Origin: JAAUTG01 sp964458705
GTDB taxonomy: Bacteria; Bacteroidota; Bacteroidia; Chitinophagales; Saprospiraceae
Assembly: GCA_964458705.1 (NCBI GenBank)
Contig: CAYWKD010000001.1
Span: 91,393-155,392, forward strand
DNA length: 64,000 nt
Direction of reading: 5' to 3'
Shown here: positions 26,615 through 36,748 of the stretch, in pieces
Position numbering within the stretch: position 1 is the first letter of the stretch
Layout of the letters: every line of letters starts with the position of its first letter
Position numbers and translations under genes: made by a program
The notes under the pieces: generated by a model
What the model was told of the DNA's origin: nothing
Seen by the model: the letters and a program-made list of their open reading frames with translations, nothing else
Databases searched by the model: none

Positions 26615-27334
26615 ATGAAAATTGACATTTTAGCGATTGGCGTCCATCCTGATGATATTGAATTGAGCTGCGGTGGCACTTTATTAAGCCATATAGCACA
26701 AGGCAAAAAAGTAGGTCTGTTAGACTTGACGCAGGGGGAACTCGGCACGAGAGGAACAGCAGCATTGAGATTAGAAGAAGCTGAAAATGCTCGACAATTG
26801 ATGGGTGCTGAGTTTAGAATAAATCTAGGCATGGCGGATGGCTTTTTTGAATTGACTAAGGAAAATAAACTTAAAATTATTACCGTTATTCGTGCTTATC
26901 GGCCCACCATTGTGCTGGGTAATTCTTTACAGGATCGGCACATAGATCACGGCAGAGCCTCACAGCTGATTCACGATGCTTGCTTCTTATCGGGATTACA
27001 AAAAATTGAAACCTATGATAGTTACGGTCTGCTTCAGGATCGCTGGCGTCCTCAGGCACTCTACCATTATGTACAAGACTATTACTTGAAACCTGATTTG
27101 GTAGTAGATATTTCAACGTACATGAACAAAAAAATTGAACTTATTCAATCCTTTCATTCTCAATTTCATGATCCTGGCTCTGAGGAATTAGAAACGCCAC
27201 TCACAGGTTCTGACTTTTTTGATTTTATCACGGGAAGAGCTAAAGATGTGGGTCGCCCTGCTGGATTTGAATACGCCGAAGCCTTTAAGGTAAGTCGAAC
27301 AATTGGCGTAAAAAATCTACTGGATTTATCTTAG
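26615..27334 (+). CDS. bshB1: Bacillithiol biosynthesis deacetylase BshB1
   Basis: 239 residues of the LmbE/PIG-L deacetylase family. The zinc motif HPDD is at 11-14 and further ligand-region motifs are DRHIDHGRAS (about 108) and FHSQF near 190. The GELGTRGT and RLEEAENARQLMG segments are specific to BshB1, which deacetylates GlcNAc-malate to GlcN-malate, the second step of bacillithiol synthesis. The bacillithiol ligase and glycosyltransferase genes are not in this window. The gene is divergent from the metalloprotease. Confidence 0.9.
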   Translation: MKIDILAIGVHPDDIELSCGGTLLSHIAQGKKVGLLDLTQGELGTRGTAALRLEEAENARQLMGAEFRINLGMADGFFELTKENKLKIITVIRAYRPTIVLGNSLQDRHIDHGRASQLIHDACFLSGLQKIETYDSYGLLQDRWRPQALYHYVQDYYLKPDLVVDISTYMNKKIELIQSFHSQFHDPGSEELETPLTGSDFFDFITGRAKDVGRPAGFEYAEAFKVSRTIGVKNLLDLS

Positions 27335-27341
27335 CTACAAT

Positions 27342-28298
27342 TTAAGCCAAAGTAGCGATGGCGAGCATAATACCATGTGATTTATGCTTTATAAAAGTAT
27401 TTTTGAGTTTGTGTTTTACAAGTCCGCCAGCGAAGCCTAAGAACTCATTTTCCATATTTTTTCGCCAGTCTATGTTTTTTACTTCCATTTCACTTATCCA
27501 ATAAAGTAGGTAATCAGAAAGTGTACCGTATGTACGGAGCTCTTTCACTTTCCACCCATTATTCTCTAAAAGCAATTTCAAGTTGTTGGGAGAGAACAGG
27601 AAAGTATGCCTAGGTGTGTGCCAGCCTGCCCAGTTTTCGCCATATTTTTTTCTACTTTCCGAATCAAAATTTGGGACTTCTATTACTAGATGAGTTTGAG
27701 GAGAAGCCAATTTAGCAATATGCCGTAGGGTCTTGTTGGGGAAATAATCGTGTTCTAAATAATGCCACATTGTAACAAAATCGGGTTGGCACTTTAGCTG
27801 AATTTGCCCCAGTTCACCTGAGATTAAGTTTAAGTTTCTTTTATAAATTGGTTCATTCCGCCAGCCATGATCGGAAAAATCTACTCCAATTGCTTTAACG
27901 CTATATCTTTGATGCGCTGCATAAAGGAAAGAGGGTTTTCCACAACCTACATCTAGGATGATTGTATCAGAGGTGAGTTGCTGACAATCTTGCAATACCT
28001 GCAGTCGTTTTTTGTCTAATTGCTGTTGATCGTTTTCTACTTGTTTCCTGTATTTCCCCCAAGCAGTTGCTCCTCGATAAGGCAAATAATATTCTGTGTA
28101 GTAATCTTTTAAATCCTCAAATGCTAGTCTTGGATTGAGCATTACTGTGTTGCAAGCAGCACATTGATCGTAGGTGAACTTTTCATTGCTTGAGTGCATT
28201 TGTGTACTTACTTTGACGAAAGGTTCTAATACGTTGCTATTGCATATCGGGCAGGATGTTAATTGCAAGGTGAAGTTTCGTCGCTTAACGACCTCCAT
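27342..28298 (-). CDS. Class I SAM-dependent methyltransferase with N-terminal zinc ribbon
   Basis: 318 residues from the ATG at 28298, preferred because a longer frame to 28355 would overlap der by 46 bases and adds no family sequence. A CPIC...CAAC four-cysteine zinc ribbon (about 15-50) precedes a Rossmann methyltransferase with motif I LDVGCGKPSF and a later MWHYLEHD post-motif. Such proteins methylate sugars, lipids or small molecules; the substrate is unknown. It starts 10 bases after der and is probably cotranscribed with it. The 3' end abuts bshB1 (convergent, 7-base gap). Confidence 0.82.
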   Translation of the reverse strand: MEVVKRRNFTLQLTSCPICNSNVLEPFVKVSTQMHSSNEKFTYDQCAACNTVMLNPRLAFEDLKDYYTEYYLPYRGATAWGKYRKQVENDQQQLDKKRLQVLQDCQQLTSDTIILDVGCGKPSFLYAAHQRYSVKAIGVDFSDHGWRNEPIYKRNLNLISGELGQIQLKCQPDFVTMWHYLEHDYFPNKTLRHIAKLASPQTHLVIEVPNFDSESRKKYGENWAGWHTPRHTFLFSPNNLKLLLENNGWKVKELRTYGTLSDYLLYWISEMEVKNIDWRKNMENEFLGFAGGLVKHKLKNTFIKHKSHGIMLAIATLA

Positions 28299-28308
28299 AA
28301 GATTTAGT

Positions 28309-29610
28309 TTATTTCTGCCTAAAAAATATACCAATTGAAACGCCAGAGAAGTCAAAATGCTGACGCAACTGATTTTCTAAATAATTCTTGTAGCTTTCCT
28401 TGACGTACTTCGGATGATTACAGAAAAAAGCAAAGGCGGGATAATAAGTAGGGAGTTGAGTAATGTATTTAATCTTAATAAATTTCCCCCTATAAGCAGG
28501 TGGAGGATAACGATCAATGGCTTCTAGCATGATTTCATTCAATTGAGAAGTTTTTATTTTTTGTGTTCGGTTCTTATAAACGTCTAACGCCACCTCAATT
28601 CCTTTGTGAATCCGTTGCTTCTCTAAGACAGAAACAAACACAATAGGAACATCATTAAAAGGGGCTAATTTGCTTTTGATTCGTTCTTCATACTCCTTGG
28701 CAGTGTTGGTCTCTTTTTCAATAGCATCCCATTTGTTCACCAAGATAACAACCCCTTTCCGCCGTTTAGCAATAATTTTAAAGATGTTCATATCCTGCGC
28801 TTCAATACCCGTCTGAGCATCAATCATTAAAATTGCAACATCTGCTTCTTCAATGGCCGTGATAGCTCGCATAACGGAATAGAACTCTAAGTTCTCGTGC
28901 ACTTTATTTTTTTTGCGAATGCCAGCAGTATCAATCAGTAAGAATTCTTTGCCAAATTTTGAGTACTTCGTATGGATAGAATCACGAGTAGTGCCAGCAA
29001 TTTCTGTTACAATATTTCGCTCCTCTCCTAGCAGTGCATTAGTGAGTGAAGATTTACCAACATTGGGCTGACCAACAATAGCTATTTTAGGAATATCCGA
29101 TTTGATGTCGGTTTCTTCATCAATTTGTTCTGCAATGGCATCCAATAGTTCACCAGAGCCACTACCTGTCAAAGAAGATAGAAAATAAGTATGCTCAAAA
29201 CCCAAACTCCAAAACTCGTTAGCTGCGAGCAGTCTAGCATGATTATCCACCTTGTTAACAGCTAAAAAAACAGACTTATTTGCTTTGCGAAGCAAATTAG
29301 CCACTTGATCGTCCAGATCTGTAATACCAGTGGTAACGTCCACCATGAAGACAATAATTCGAGCTTCTTCTATTGCTATTCTTACTTGATCCCGAATGGC
29401 TGCTTCAAAAATATCGTCAGAATGCTCTACAAAACCACCTGTATCAATGACCGTAAATGATTTTCCATTCCAATCGGAAATACCATACTGGCGGTCGCGC
29501 GTTACGCCACTTATATCATCAATAATTGCTTGACGTTGACCAATCAAGCGATTGTAAAAAGTTGATTTCCCGACATTTGGTCGCCCCACAATAGCTACAA
29601 TATTCCCCAT
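28309..29610 (-). CDS. der: Ribosome biogenesis GTPase Der (EngA)
   Basis: 433 residues with two tandem G domains: GRPNVGKS (8-15) and GQPNVGKS (about 180), each with its DxxG and NKxD motifs (NKVD and NKWD), followed by the C-terminal KH-like domain. Der is an essential GTPase for 50S subunit maturation, acting in the cytoplasm. The length is normal for the family. It lies between era and a methyltransferase gene on the same strand. Confidence 0.97.
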   Translation of the reverse strand: MGNIVAIVGRPNVGKSTFYNRLIGQRQAIIDDISGVTRDRQYGISDWNGKSFTVIDTGGFVEHSDDIFEAAIRDQVRIAIEEARIIVFMVDVTTGITDLDDQVANLLRKANKSVFLAVNKVDNHARLLAANEFWSLGFEHTYFLSSLTGSGSGELLDAIAEQIDEETDIKSDIPKIAIVGQPNVGKSSLTNALLGEERNIVTEIAGTTRDSIHTKYSKFGKEFLLIDTAGIRKKNKVHENLEFYSVMRAITAIEEADVAILMIDAQTGIEAQDMNIFKIIAKRRKGVVILVNKWDAIEKETNTAKEYEERIKSKLAPFNDVPIVFVSVLEKQRIHKGIEVALDVYKNRTQKIKTSQLNEIMLEAIDRYPPPAYRGKFIKIKYITQLPTYYPAFAFFCNHPKYVKESYKNYLENQLRQHFDFSGVSIGIFFRQK

Positions 29611-29705
29611 AGTATTCTATCTTCTAACACTCGTCTTTATTTATAAATCAGCTGTTAACGCTCACCATCAATTCCCGAAATGTTGAAGGTAGAAGATGTA
29701 GGCTG

Positions 29706-30602
29706 CTACCTATACCCAAAATGCTTCAACATTTGATCGTCATCTCGCCAATTATCCTTCACTTTGACGTACAACTCTAAAAATACTTTCTGCTCTAAAA
29801 AAGTTTCAATGGCTTTTCTAGCCTCTGTTCCCAGTCTTTTAATAGCAACACCATTTTTACCAATTAAAATAGACTTTTGCGACTGCCGTGCCACAAAAAT
29901 ATTGGCAAGTATTCTCACCAGTGGTTCTCCCTTTTTAGTTGCACCTTCTTTAAACTGATCCACGACAACCTCTACGGAGTAAGGTACTTCCTGATGATAA
30001 AACAGTAGCACTTTTTCGCGAATAATCTCACTAACGAAGAATCGCTCGGAGCGGTCGGTGAGTTGATCCTTAGGATAGTAAGCCTGTCCTTCAGGCACGT
30101 AGCTCAGGATTACTTTGAGTAAGTGATCTGTATTTTTTTTATGTAAGGCAGCGATTGGAACAATCTCTTTGAACGGTAGCCTTTCTTTCCAAAGCTGTAT
30201 GAGTTTTAGAATATGTAATTCATCCACCGTATCAATTTTATTTATCACTAAGAAAAGTGGAACCTCTTTAGCCAATTTCATTTTTTGGATAACTGGATCA
30301 TCATCTTTGTAGGTTTCATTAGCGTCTAGCACAAATAACATAACATCAGCATCCTCAAAGGTCGTTTGGACAAAACGATTCATCTGCTCCTGCATTTTGT
30401 AAGTTGGATCATCAATGATACCGGGCGTATCTGAAAAAACCAACTGAAAGTCAGGCTCATTCAAAATACCGATGATGCGGTGTCGAGTCGTCTGCGGCTT
30501 ATGTGTAATAATACTCATGCGCTCCCCCAGAAGTGCATTCATCAAGGTCGATTTTCCTACGTTAGGGCGACCAATGATATTGATGAAACCAGATTTGTGC
30601 AT
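29706..30602 (-). CDS. era: GTPase Era
   Basis: 298 residues: G domain with GRPNVGKS (11-18), DTPGI switch and NKID specificity motif, then a C-terminal KH domain with the GKNG loop (ILIGKNGVAIKRLG). Era binds the 3' end of 16S rRNA during 30S assembly. The order era then der, 95 bases apart, is common in Bacteroidota. Confidence 0.97.
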   Translation of the reverse strand: MHKSGFINIIGRPNVGKSTLMNALLGERMSIITHKPQTTRHRIIGILNEPDFQLVFSDTPGIIDDPTYKMQEQMNRFVQTTFEDADVMLFVLDANETYKDDDPVIQKMKLAKEVPLFLVINKIDTVDELHILKLIQLWKERLPFKEIVPIAALHKKNTDHLLKVILSYVPEGQAYYPKDQLTDRSERFFVSEIIREKVLLFYHQEVPYSVEVVVDQFKEGATKKGEPLVRILANIFVARQSQKSILIGKNGVAIKRLGTEARKAIETFLEQKVFLELYVKVKDNWRDDDQMLKHFGYR

Positions 30603-30619
30603 AGTTAAAAAATATAAAT

Positions 30620-31204
30620 TTAGTAGGTTAAACGCCTTATTTGCCCATGCACCATTTTATTGATAAGCTCGTAAAAAATTTTAGGCTTGTGTGGTCGCCA
30701 GTTGAGATCATTAAATACTTCGCCAAAATTCACAAAATACTGAATATGCGTGTCGTGCATTTCTTCCTCAACATGCTGCAAAGTATTAATAAAACAAATC
30801 CAACCGTCTTCTTCTTTTACATCATCATACCATTCTTCGTAATAGCAGTCATCTGAGCCATGAAAATTTAAAACATTTTCGCAAATTAAGATAAATTTTG
30901 AAATACCTGACTTAATCATGGGATCAATCACGTCACGCTTTAAGTACATGATGTCGTTGGTCAAACAATCATTCCATTCTCCAATAAATTCAATAATGGC
31001 ATACTGCTCCTCATAATTTGCATATAAAACTTTTAGATAGAGCGTATTAGAACCAAAATAATCCCACTGAGGATGTATGAAATAGTTATATACTTTTTGC
31101 GTAAACTGAAATTCACTGTGCTTGCGTCCATAAAAAGGCGATTGATCGTCTTGATCTGCCACATAATGCTCTCGCCAGTGATAATATGGTTCTATATCGT
31201 GCAT
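30620..31204 (-). CDS. Conserved hypothetical cytoplasmic protein
   Basis: 194 residues, rich in Trp, Tyr, Asp and Glu, with no signal peptide or transmembrane segment. A central KFILICENVLNFHGSDDCYYEEWYDD stretch (here cited by its ends, residues about 102-128) alternates hydrophobic and acidic residues and could be a STAS-like or PRTase-like fold, but I do not recognise the family. It ends 17 bases before era and is probably the first gene of the era-der-methyltransferase unit, which makes a link to ribosome biogenesis possible but unproven. Confidence 0.7.
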   Translation of the reverse strand: MHDIEPYYHWREHYVADQDDQSPFYGRKHSEFQFTQKVYNYFIHPQWDYFGSNTLYLKVLYANYEEQYAIIEFIGEWNDCLTNDIMYLKRDVIDPMIKSGISKFILICENVLNFHGSDDCYYEEWYDDVKEEDGWICFINTLQHVEEEMHDTHIQYFVNFGEVFNDLNWRPHKPKIFYELINKMVHGQIRRLTY

Positions 31205-31462
31205 TTATACTGTACTTTTTTGTTTTTGATTAACAAATTAACCAAATAATACGATCACTTCACTCTTCATAAATGTAATAAAAAACTCATTAATTTTTCA
31301 TTTCTTACCACAATTGGTTGTTCGGGGGACGTTTTGCCCATTGTCATCGTTGAGGTTATTAGAAGACTTTTGGATATTTCTGCTACAATCGTTTACTGAA
31401 GACAATGTAAATATTAGTAAAAAAGCTATTTTTGCAATTATTCGAAATAAAATTATGATTTA

Positions 31463-33070
31463 ATGATATACAAAACTCACTTATTATTATGTTGCTTGAT
31501 GGCTGCTTATATGGGTCATGCCCAACCGTCTAATGTCGCGATGAGCAATCAAAAAACAACACCAGCGGAATTAGCAGAGAGCATAACCGCCGAAGATATG
31601 AAGGCTATCCTCACTATTTTAGCTTCGGATGAATATGAAGGTCGCGAAACTGGCACGGAAGGTCAAAGAAAAGCTGCCGACTTTATCGCAAGTAAATTCA
31701 AATCTTTGGGTTTACCTGCCATTGGAGAAAACAATACCTATTTTCAAGAAATCATATATACTGCTGAAAGTTGGAATGAAATCGCCTTAGAAGTTGAAGG
31801 AACGGAGTATCGTCATCTAAGAGACTTTTACGCTTTTCCAACTAGAAATAGTAATTTATCAGAAGCGCGTTTCGACGAAATTACTTTTCTAGGCTACGGC
31901 ATTGAAGCTGATAATTACAGCGATTATGAAGGTAAAGACGTAGCAGACAAAGCTATCTTAATTTATAGCGGTGAACCTAGAGATAAAGCAGGGAATTCAA
32001 GAATAACTGGCTCTCCTGAGGATTCAGATTGGACAAATGATTGGAGAAAAAAACTGACTACAGCAAAAGAAAAAGGGGTAGCAATGGTCTTTGTTATAGA
32101 CCCTGATATTCAAAAAAATATTCAGCAGAATCGCCGATTTTTGTTAAGTTCCAGAATGAGTATTGGTGCAGGTGAGCAACCCAGCGAAACTTTTGCTAAT
32201 AGCATCTACCTATCTTCTACTTTAGCTAAAGATATGTTGGGCAAAAAATTCAAGAAAGCAGTTAGGCTTAGGGATAAAATAACAAAAAAAGGGAAATCAA
32301 AGTCAAAAGCATTTGATACAGCAATAGGACTAGTTCAGGATAAAAAGTTGGATCAACTAATTGGATCAAATGTTTTGGGATTTATTGAAGGAACAGACCC
32401 AAAGATGAAAGAAGAAGTAGTCGTTGTTACAGCTCATTACGATCACTTAGGTATGCGCGGTGAAAGTATCTTTAATGGTGCAGATGATAATGGCTCAGGT
32501 TCTTCGACCGTGATTGAAGTTTGTGAAGCCTTCACAAAAGCTAAAGCTATGGGCGCAGGTCCGAGAAGAAGTGTACTAATTATGTTAGTCTCAGGTGAAG
32601 AAAAAGGATTATTAGGTTCTCAGTATTATGCCGAAAACCCAATTTTTCCGATAGCCAATACAGTAGCCAACATCAATGTAGATATGGTGGGCAGAGTGGA
32701 TGATAAATACAAAGATAATCCAAATTACATTTACGTAATCGGTTCAGATCGCTTGAGCACAGAACTACACGAGATCAACGAAACCGCCAACGAAACATAC
32801 ACCAACCTCGTACTCGATTATACTTACAACGCCGATGATGATCCCAATCGCTTTTACTATCGTTCGGATCACTACAACTTTGCAAAGAAAGGAATTCCCG
32901 CTATATTTTACTTCAATGGAGTACATGCAGACTATCACCGTCCATCGGATACAGTAGAGAAAATTAATTTTGAAAAGATGGAAAAGATTGGTCGTCTAGT
33001 GTTTCATACTGCTTGGGAATTGGCGAATAGAGATAAACGAATTGAGGTGGACGTAGTTGGTAGAAACTAA
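31463..33070 (+). CDS. M28 family zinc aminopeptidase with PA domain, secreted
   Basis: 535 residues with a signal peptide (1-21, ending GHAQ). A PA-like insert (about 110-275) sits inside an M28 peptidase domain whose two-zinc site is visible in VTAHYDHLG, NGADDNGSG, EEKGLLGSQY, NVDMVGR and RSDHYNF. It removes N-terminal residues from peptides in the periplasm or outside the cell. It lacks a T9SS tail. The gene is divergent from the era unit. Confidence 0.92.
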   Translation: MIYKTHLLLCCLMAAYMGHAQPSNVAMSNQKTTPAELAESITAEDMKAILTILASDEYEGRETGTEGQRKAADFIASKFKSLGLPAIGENNTYFQEIIYTAESWNEIALEVEGTEYRHLRDFYAFPTRNSNLSEARFDEITFLGYGIEADNYSDYEGKDVADKAILIYSGEPRDKAGNSRITGSPEDSDWTNDWRKKLTTAKEKGVAMVFVIDPDIQKNIQQNRRFLLSSRMSIGAGEQPSETFANSIYLSSTLAKDMLGKKFKKAVRLRDKITKKGKSKSKAFDTAIGLVQDKKLDQLIGSNVLGFIEGTDPKMKEEVVVVTAHYDHLGMRGESIFNGADDNGSGSSTVIEVCEAFTKAKAMGAGPRRSVLIMLVSGEEKGLLGSQYYAENPIFPIANTVANINVDMVGRVDDKYKDNPNYIYVIGSDRLSTELHEINETANETYTNLVLDYTYNADDDPNRFYYRSDHYNFAKKGIPAIFYFNGVHADYHRPSDTVEKINFEKMEKIGRLVFHTAWELANRDKRIEVDVVGRN

Positions 33071-33077
33071 AATTCTT

Positions 33078-33116
33078 GAACAACTTCCGAAATTTAATAC
33101 ACTTCGGAAGTTGTTC
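33078..33116. terminator. Bidirectional terminator hairpin
   Basis: A perfect 14-bp inverted repeat, GAACAACTTCCGAA (33078-33091) with TTCGGAAGTTGTTC (33103-33116), and an 11-base AT-rich loop. It lies between the convergent M28 peptidase and aldolase genes and can end both transcripts. Confidence 0.75.
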
Positions 33117-33124
33117 CTATGCTG

Positions 33125-34198
33125 CTAAATGTTTCTATTCAAGGCATTCAAATCCTCAAAAGCCTGTTTGAGGCGTGCTTTGAAAGTTTGCTCGGCTTCT
33201 CTTAGCCATTTTCTTGGATCGTAATTCTTTTTGTTTGGATTGCCACTGCCCTCTGGATTCCCAATTTGGGTTTGTAGATAATCCCGTTTAGCTTCGTAAT
33301 AATCACGCACTCCAACCCAAAATGCCCATTGTAAATCCGTATCAATATTCATTTTAACAGCACCATACTCAATCGCCTCACGAATTTCTTCCCTTGACGA
33401 ACCCGAGCCACCGTGAAATACAAAATTGATTGGATTATCTATAGTGTTAAACTTTTGCTGCACGAAGTTTTGAGAATTTTTTAATATAATTGGACGCAAT
33501 TCAACATTTCCAGGTTTGTACACGCCATGCACATTTCCAAATGCTGCTGCCACAGTAAATCTTTCACTCACCTTACTCAACGCTTCATAAGCATAAGCTA
33601 CTTCTTCTGGCTGAGTATAAAGTCTTGCACTATCTACATCTGTGTTATCTACGCCATCTTCTTCTCCGCCTGTTACGCCAAGTTCGATTTCTAAAGTCAT
33701 TCCCATCTTGTTCATGCGTTCAAAATATTTCACGCAAGTTTCAATGTTCTCTTCAAGCGGCTCTTCTGATAAATCAAGCATGTGAGAGCTGTATAATGGC
33801 TTACCAAACTGCTCGTAGTACTTTTCGCTAGCGTCTAATAGTCCATCTATCCAAGGCAACAACTTTTTCGCACAGTGATCTGTATGCAAAATAACGGGTA
33901 CGCCGTAAGCCTCTGCCACAATTTGTACGTGCTGCGCTCCTGAGATACCTCCCAATATGGCTGATTTCTGCCCTTCGTTAGAAAGACCTTTTCCGGCGAA
34001 GAAAGAGGCACCACCATTTGAGAACTGAATAATGACTGGTGAGTTTAGATCACGAGCCGTTTCCAATACTGCATTGACAGAGTTCGTCCCCACTACATTT
34101 ACAGCGGGTAAAGCATAATTATGTTCATTAGCACAATCAAGCACTTCTAGCACTTCATCACCATGTAATACACCAGCACGAAATTTTCCTGTTGCCAT
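33125..34198 (-). CDS. fbaA: Class II fructose-bisphosphate aldolase
   Basis: 357 residues of the class IIA type. The HTDHCAKK segment supplies Asp107 and zinc ligand His108, with the other metal and phosphate-site residues in FGNVHGVY and FHGGSGS. It interconverts fructose 1,6-bisphosphate with dihydroxyacetone phosphate and glyceraldehyde 3-phosphate in glycolysis and gluconeogenesis. It is a single cistron bounded by a terminator hairpin on its 3' side. Confidence 0.95.
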   Translation of the reverse strand: MATGKFRAGVLHGDEVLEVLDCANEHNYALPAVNVVGTNSVNAVLETARDLNSPVIIQFSNGGASFFAGKGLSNEGQKSAILGGISGAQHVQIVAEAYGVPVILHTDHCAKKLLPWIDGLLDASEKYYEQFGKPLYSSHMLDLSEEPLEENIETCVKYFERMNKMGMTLEIELGVTGGEEDGVDNTDVDSARLYTQPEEVAYAYEALSKVSERFTVAAAFGNVHGVYKPGNVELRPIILKNSQNFVQQKFNTIDNPINFVFHGGSGSSREEIREAIEYGAVKMNIDTDLQWAFWVGVRDYYEAKRDYLQTQIGNPEGSGNPNKKNYDPRKWLREAEQTFKARLKQAFEDLNALNRNI

Positions 34199-34383
34199 AG
34201 GTTAAAATATTTTTTGTTTGATAAAAGTTTTAGCTCCAAATTTCACGCAAGGTATAGTCTGAAGTGCTTATTTCAAAAACTTTACCTTTAGTAATTTCAG
34301 ATTGAGGATTAGCAAAGTCTATTTTCACGAAGCTATCTAGCAACGAGAAGCCACTGAATAAAGAATAGCAAAATAGCATATTA

Positions 34384-35253
34384 CTAAACATCACAAATCA
34401 TAACACCTTCTTTTAAGGCTGCTAGCTTATCTTCATAAGTAGGGATAAACTCCTGAGCGATGTAGCCTTTGTATCCCGTTGCTAAAATAGCCTTAATGAT
34501 GGCAGGGTAGTTTAACTCTTGATTTAGATTGATCTCATTTCTGCCTGGCACACCTCCAGTGTGATAATGAGCAAAATAATCTTTGTAATCTCTGATAGTT
34601 GCAATAATATCCCCTTCCATAATTTGCATATGATAAATATCATAAAGCAATTTGAAATTAGGCGAAGCGATTTTATCTACCAGAGCGGCTCCCCAAGGCG
34701 TTTTATCACAATGATAATCAGGGTGGTTCACCTTACTATTCAACAATTCCATGACGACCATAACCCCCCTTTTCTCTGCATGTTTGACAATCTTATCCAA
34801 TCCAACTGCACAATTTTCAATACCTTGTTCATCCGTCAAACTTCGTTTGTTTCCTGAGAAAACAATTACATTCGGGACACCATTGTCTGCGGCTTGGTCA
34901 ATTAAATCCATATAAATAGGTGCTAGAGCAGCATGGTTTTTGTTTTCGTTGAAACCATCTGTCAAGCTAGCTTTGCTGTGTGTGCCCAAAGCACAAGTCA
35001 AGCCATACTTCTGGAGTGTTTTCCAATCTTTTGGTGCTACAATTTCGATAGATTTAATCCCGAGTTCCTTTACGCCTTCACAAAAAGGTTCTAGCTCAAT
35101 ACCGCTGTAACACCAGCGACAAACGGAGTGCTTCACATTACCCTTTAACTTATCAATGGACGGTGGTGCTAAACTGGCACACTTGGTAACTGGAGCAATA
35201 GAGACGGCGCCTATTCCCAGAGCTGCATTTTTTAGTATTGATCTTCTATTCAT
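34384..35253 (-). CDS. Hydroxypyruvate isomerase-like TIM-barrel protein, Tat-exported
   Basis: 289 residues with a twin-arginine signal (MNRRSILKNAALGIG). The rest is an AP endonuclease family 2/xylose-isomerase-like TIM barrel with acidic metal-binding positions in VVMELLNSKVN, LLYDIYHMQIMEGD and YIAQEFIPT, as in hydroxypyruvate and other ketose isomerases. A periplasmic location suggests action on imported or extracellular sugars; the exact substrate is unknown. It stands alone between the aldolase and a divergent TlpA gene. Confidence 0.82.
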   Translation of the reverse strand: MNRRSILKNAALGIGAVSIAPVTKCASLAPPSIDKLKGNVKHSVCRWCYSGIELEPFCEGVKELGIKSIEIVAPKDWKTLQKYGLTCALGTHSKASLTDGFNENKNHAALAPIYMDLIDQAADNGVPNVIVFSGNKRSLTDEQGIENCAVGLDKIVKHAEKRGVMVVMELLNSKVNHPDYHCDKTPWGAALVDKIASPNFKLLYDIYHMQIMEGDIIATIRDYKDYFAHYHTGGVPGRNEINLNQELNYPAIIKAILATGYKGYIAQEFIPTYEDKLAALKEGVMICDV

Positions 35254-35391
35254 CTTGATTTACTCGTTTTGTTTGGTTTAAAAGTAATAAATATTTATCA
35301 GTATTTCACAAAAAATAATCAGTGCAGCCAATAGTTTTTATCTTTGAGGGCGTTATTGATTACAGAAGTAACAAAAAAATGATCGTCTATT

Positions 35392-36747
35392 ATGTACAAA
35401 ATATTACTATCCTTCTTCATATTAGTAACATTATCAGCAACTTCAAAGGCAGAGATAAGCATTTTCTACAAAATGAGAGACTGCGATCAAGTAAGGAATT
35501 TATTCATCTTCGAGTTTAACGGTATCAATTTCAAACAAGTTGGACTGCTTCAAAAGCAAGATTCTGTAAGTTATGTAGGAACTCTACCAACCACCGAACC
35601 TAGATTCTATTACATTGGTAAATCGCCACAACAGGTTGCTCCAATCATTCTCGGTTCAGAATCCAAGGTAGTAGTACAGGCTAATTGTAACCAATATAAG
35701 AATATACAGATCATTGAGTCTGACTTAAATGTAGCTTACAGAACTATCAGCAATGAAATGGGGCAAATTAATAATCAAATGTCTCAAGCTATTCGCTCTT
35801 ATCGAAGCGCAGCAAAAGATTCCACCAAGCTTGCTGCTGCCATCGAACAGTTTGCACGCATTGATAGTGAAAAAAATGCTTTACTATCATCCGCTCGCAA
35901 GCAAAACGACTATTTAGGAGATATTGTGGCCTTGAACACCTACCTTTCTTTTCACAACAACGGTGAAGGCTATCAAAATGAACAAGACTATTTTGCTAAC
36001 GAGTATTTTCAGCATGTTGATTGGAAAAATAAAAATTACCATTATATGTCTTGGGTGTATGAAGCTGTTCGCTCTTACACTTCTACTGTTAGCCTCTTCG
36101 GATTTCCAGATGAGATACATAAAAATCTGCTCGAAGAATTATTAAATAATATTCCCGAAAATACTCGTACTAAACAGTTAGCTCTAGCTGGCATCATCTC
36201 AGGTTTACAATCAAGAAAGCACAGTAATATGGCCTACTTTGCTCAAAAGTTTGTGGATACTTACAAGGATACTGCCCCACTAGCAGTGAAAGCAATGGAG
36301 AAAGAACTAGCTTCTACTCAAGCATTTATTATTGGTGCAGAAGCACCTAATTTTGAACAGCAAACACCTGATGGAACTTCTATTCAGTTAAGTGATTTAA
36401 GAGGGCAAATTGTATTAGTAGATTTTTGGGCAAGCTGGTGTGGGCCTTGCCGCCGAGAAAACCCTAACGTGGTAAAAGTATATGAAAAATACAAGGAAAA
36501 AGGCTTCGAGATACTGGGCGTTAGTCTAGACAAAGATAAAGCGCGATGGCTAGGAGCAATCGAAGCAGATAAACTCGCATGGCAACATGTGAGTGACCTG
36601 AAGGGATGGAGCAATGAAGTTGCACAACTTTATGGCGTAAGAGGTATTCCAGATACCGTTTTGGTGGATAAAGAGGGAAAAATAATTGCTAGAAATTTAA
36701 GAGGTAATGCTTTGGAAGCAAAGTTAGAAGAAATTTTTGGAGAATAA
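35392..36747 (+). CDS. TlpA-like thiol-disulfide oxidoreductase with N-terminal DUF4369-like domain
   Basis: 451 residues: signal peptide (1-20), an N-terminal beta-rich DUF4369-like region, a helical middle, and a C-terminal thioredoxin domain (about 310-450) with the WCGPC active site at Cys350 and Cys353. Bacteroidota members reduce or shuffle disulfides in periplasmic proteins. The gene stops one base before the end of the convergent hemW, so no terminator separates them. A TATCTTTG box at 35339 could be a -7 element, but no matching -33 box is visible. Confidence 0.88.
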   Translation: MYKILLSFFILVTLSATSKAEISIFYKMRDCDQVRNLFIFEFNGINFKQVGLLQKQDSVSYVGTLPTTEPRFYYIGKSPQQVAPIILGSESKVVVQANCNQYKNIQIIESDLNVAYRTISNEMGQINNQMSQAIRSYRSAAKDSTKLAAAIEQFARIDSEKNALLSSARKQNDYLGDIVALNTYLSFHNNGEGYQNEQDYFANEYFQHVDWKNKNYHYMSWVYEAVRSYTSTVSLFGFPDEIHKNLLEELLNNIPENTRTKQLALAGIISGLQSRKHSNMAYFAQKFVDTYKDTAPLAVKAMEKELASTQAFIIGAEAPNFEQQTPDGTSIQLSDLRGQIVLVDFWASWCGPCRRENPNVVKVYEKYKEKGFEILGVSLDKDKARWLGAIEADKLAWQHVSDLKGWSNEVAQLYGVRGIPDTVLVDKEGKIIARNLRGNALEAKLEEIFGE

Positions 36748-36748
36748 A

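Noticed and set aside
26514..26765. N-terminal extension of the metalloprotease frame
   Set aside because: The extra 84 residues are Cys/Leu-rich, overlap the bshB1 gene, and precede a perfect signal peptide at the ATG 26513.
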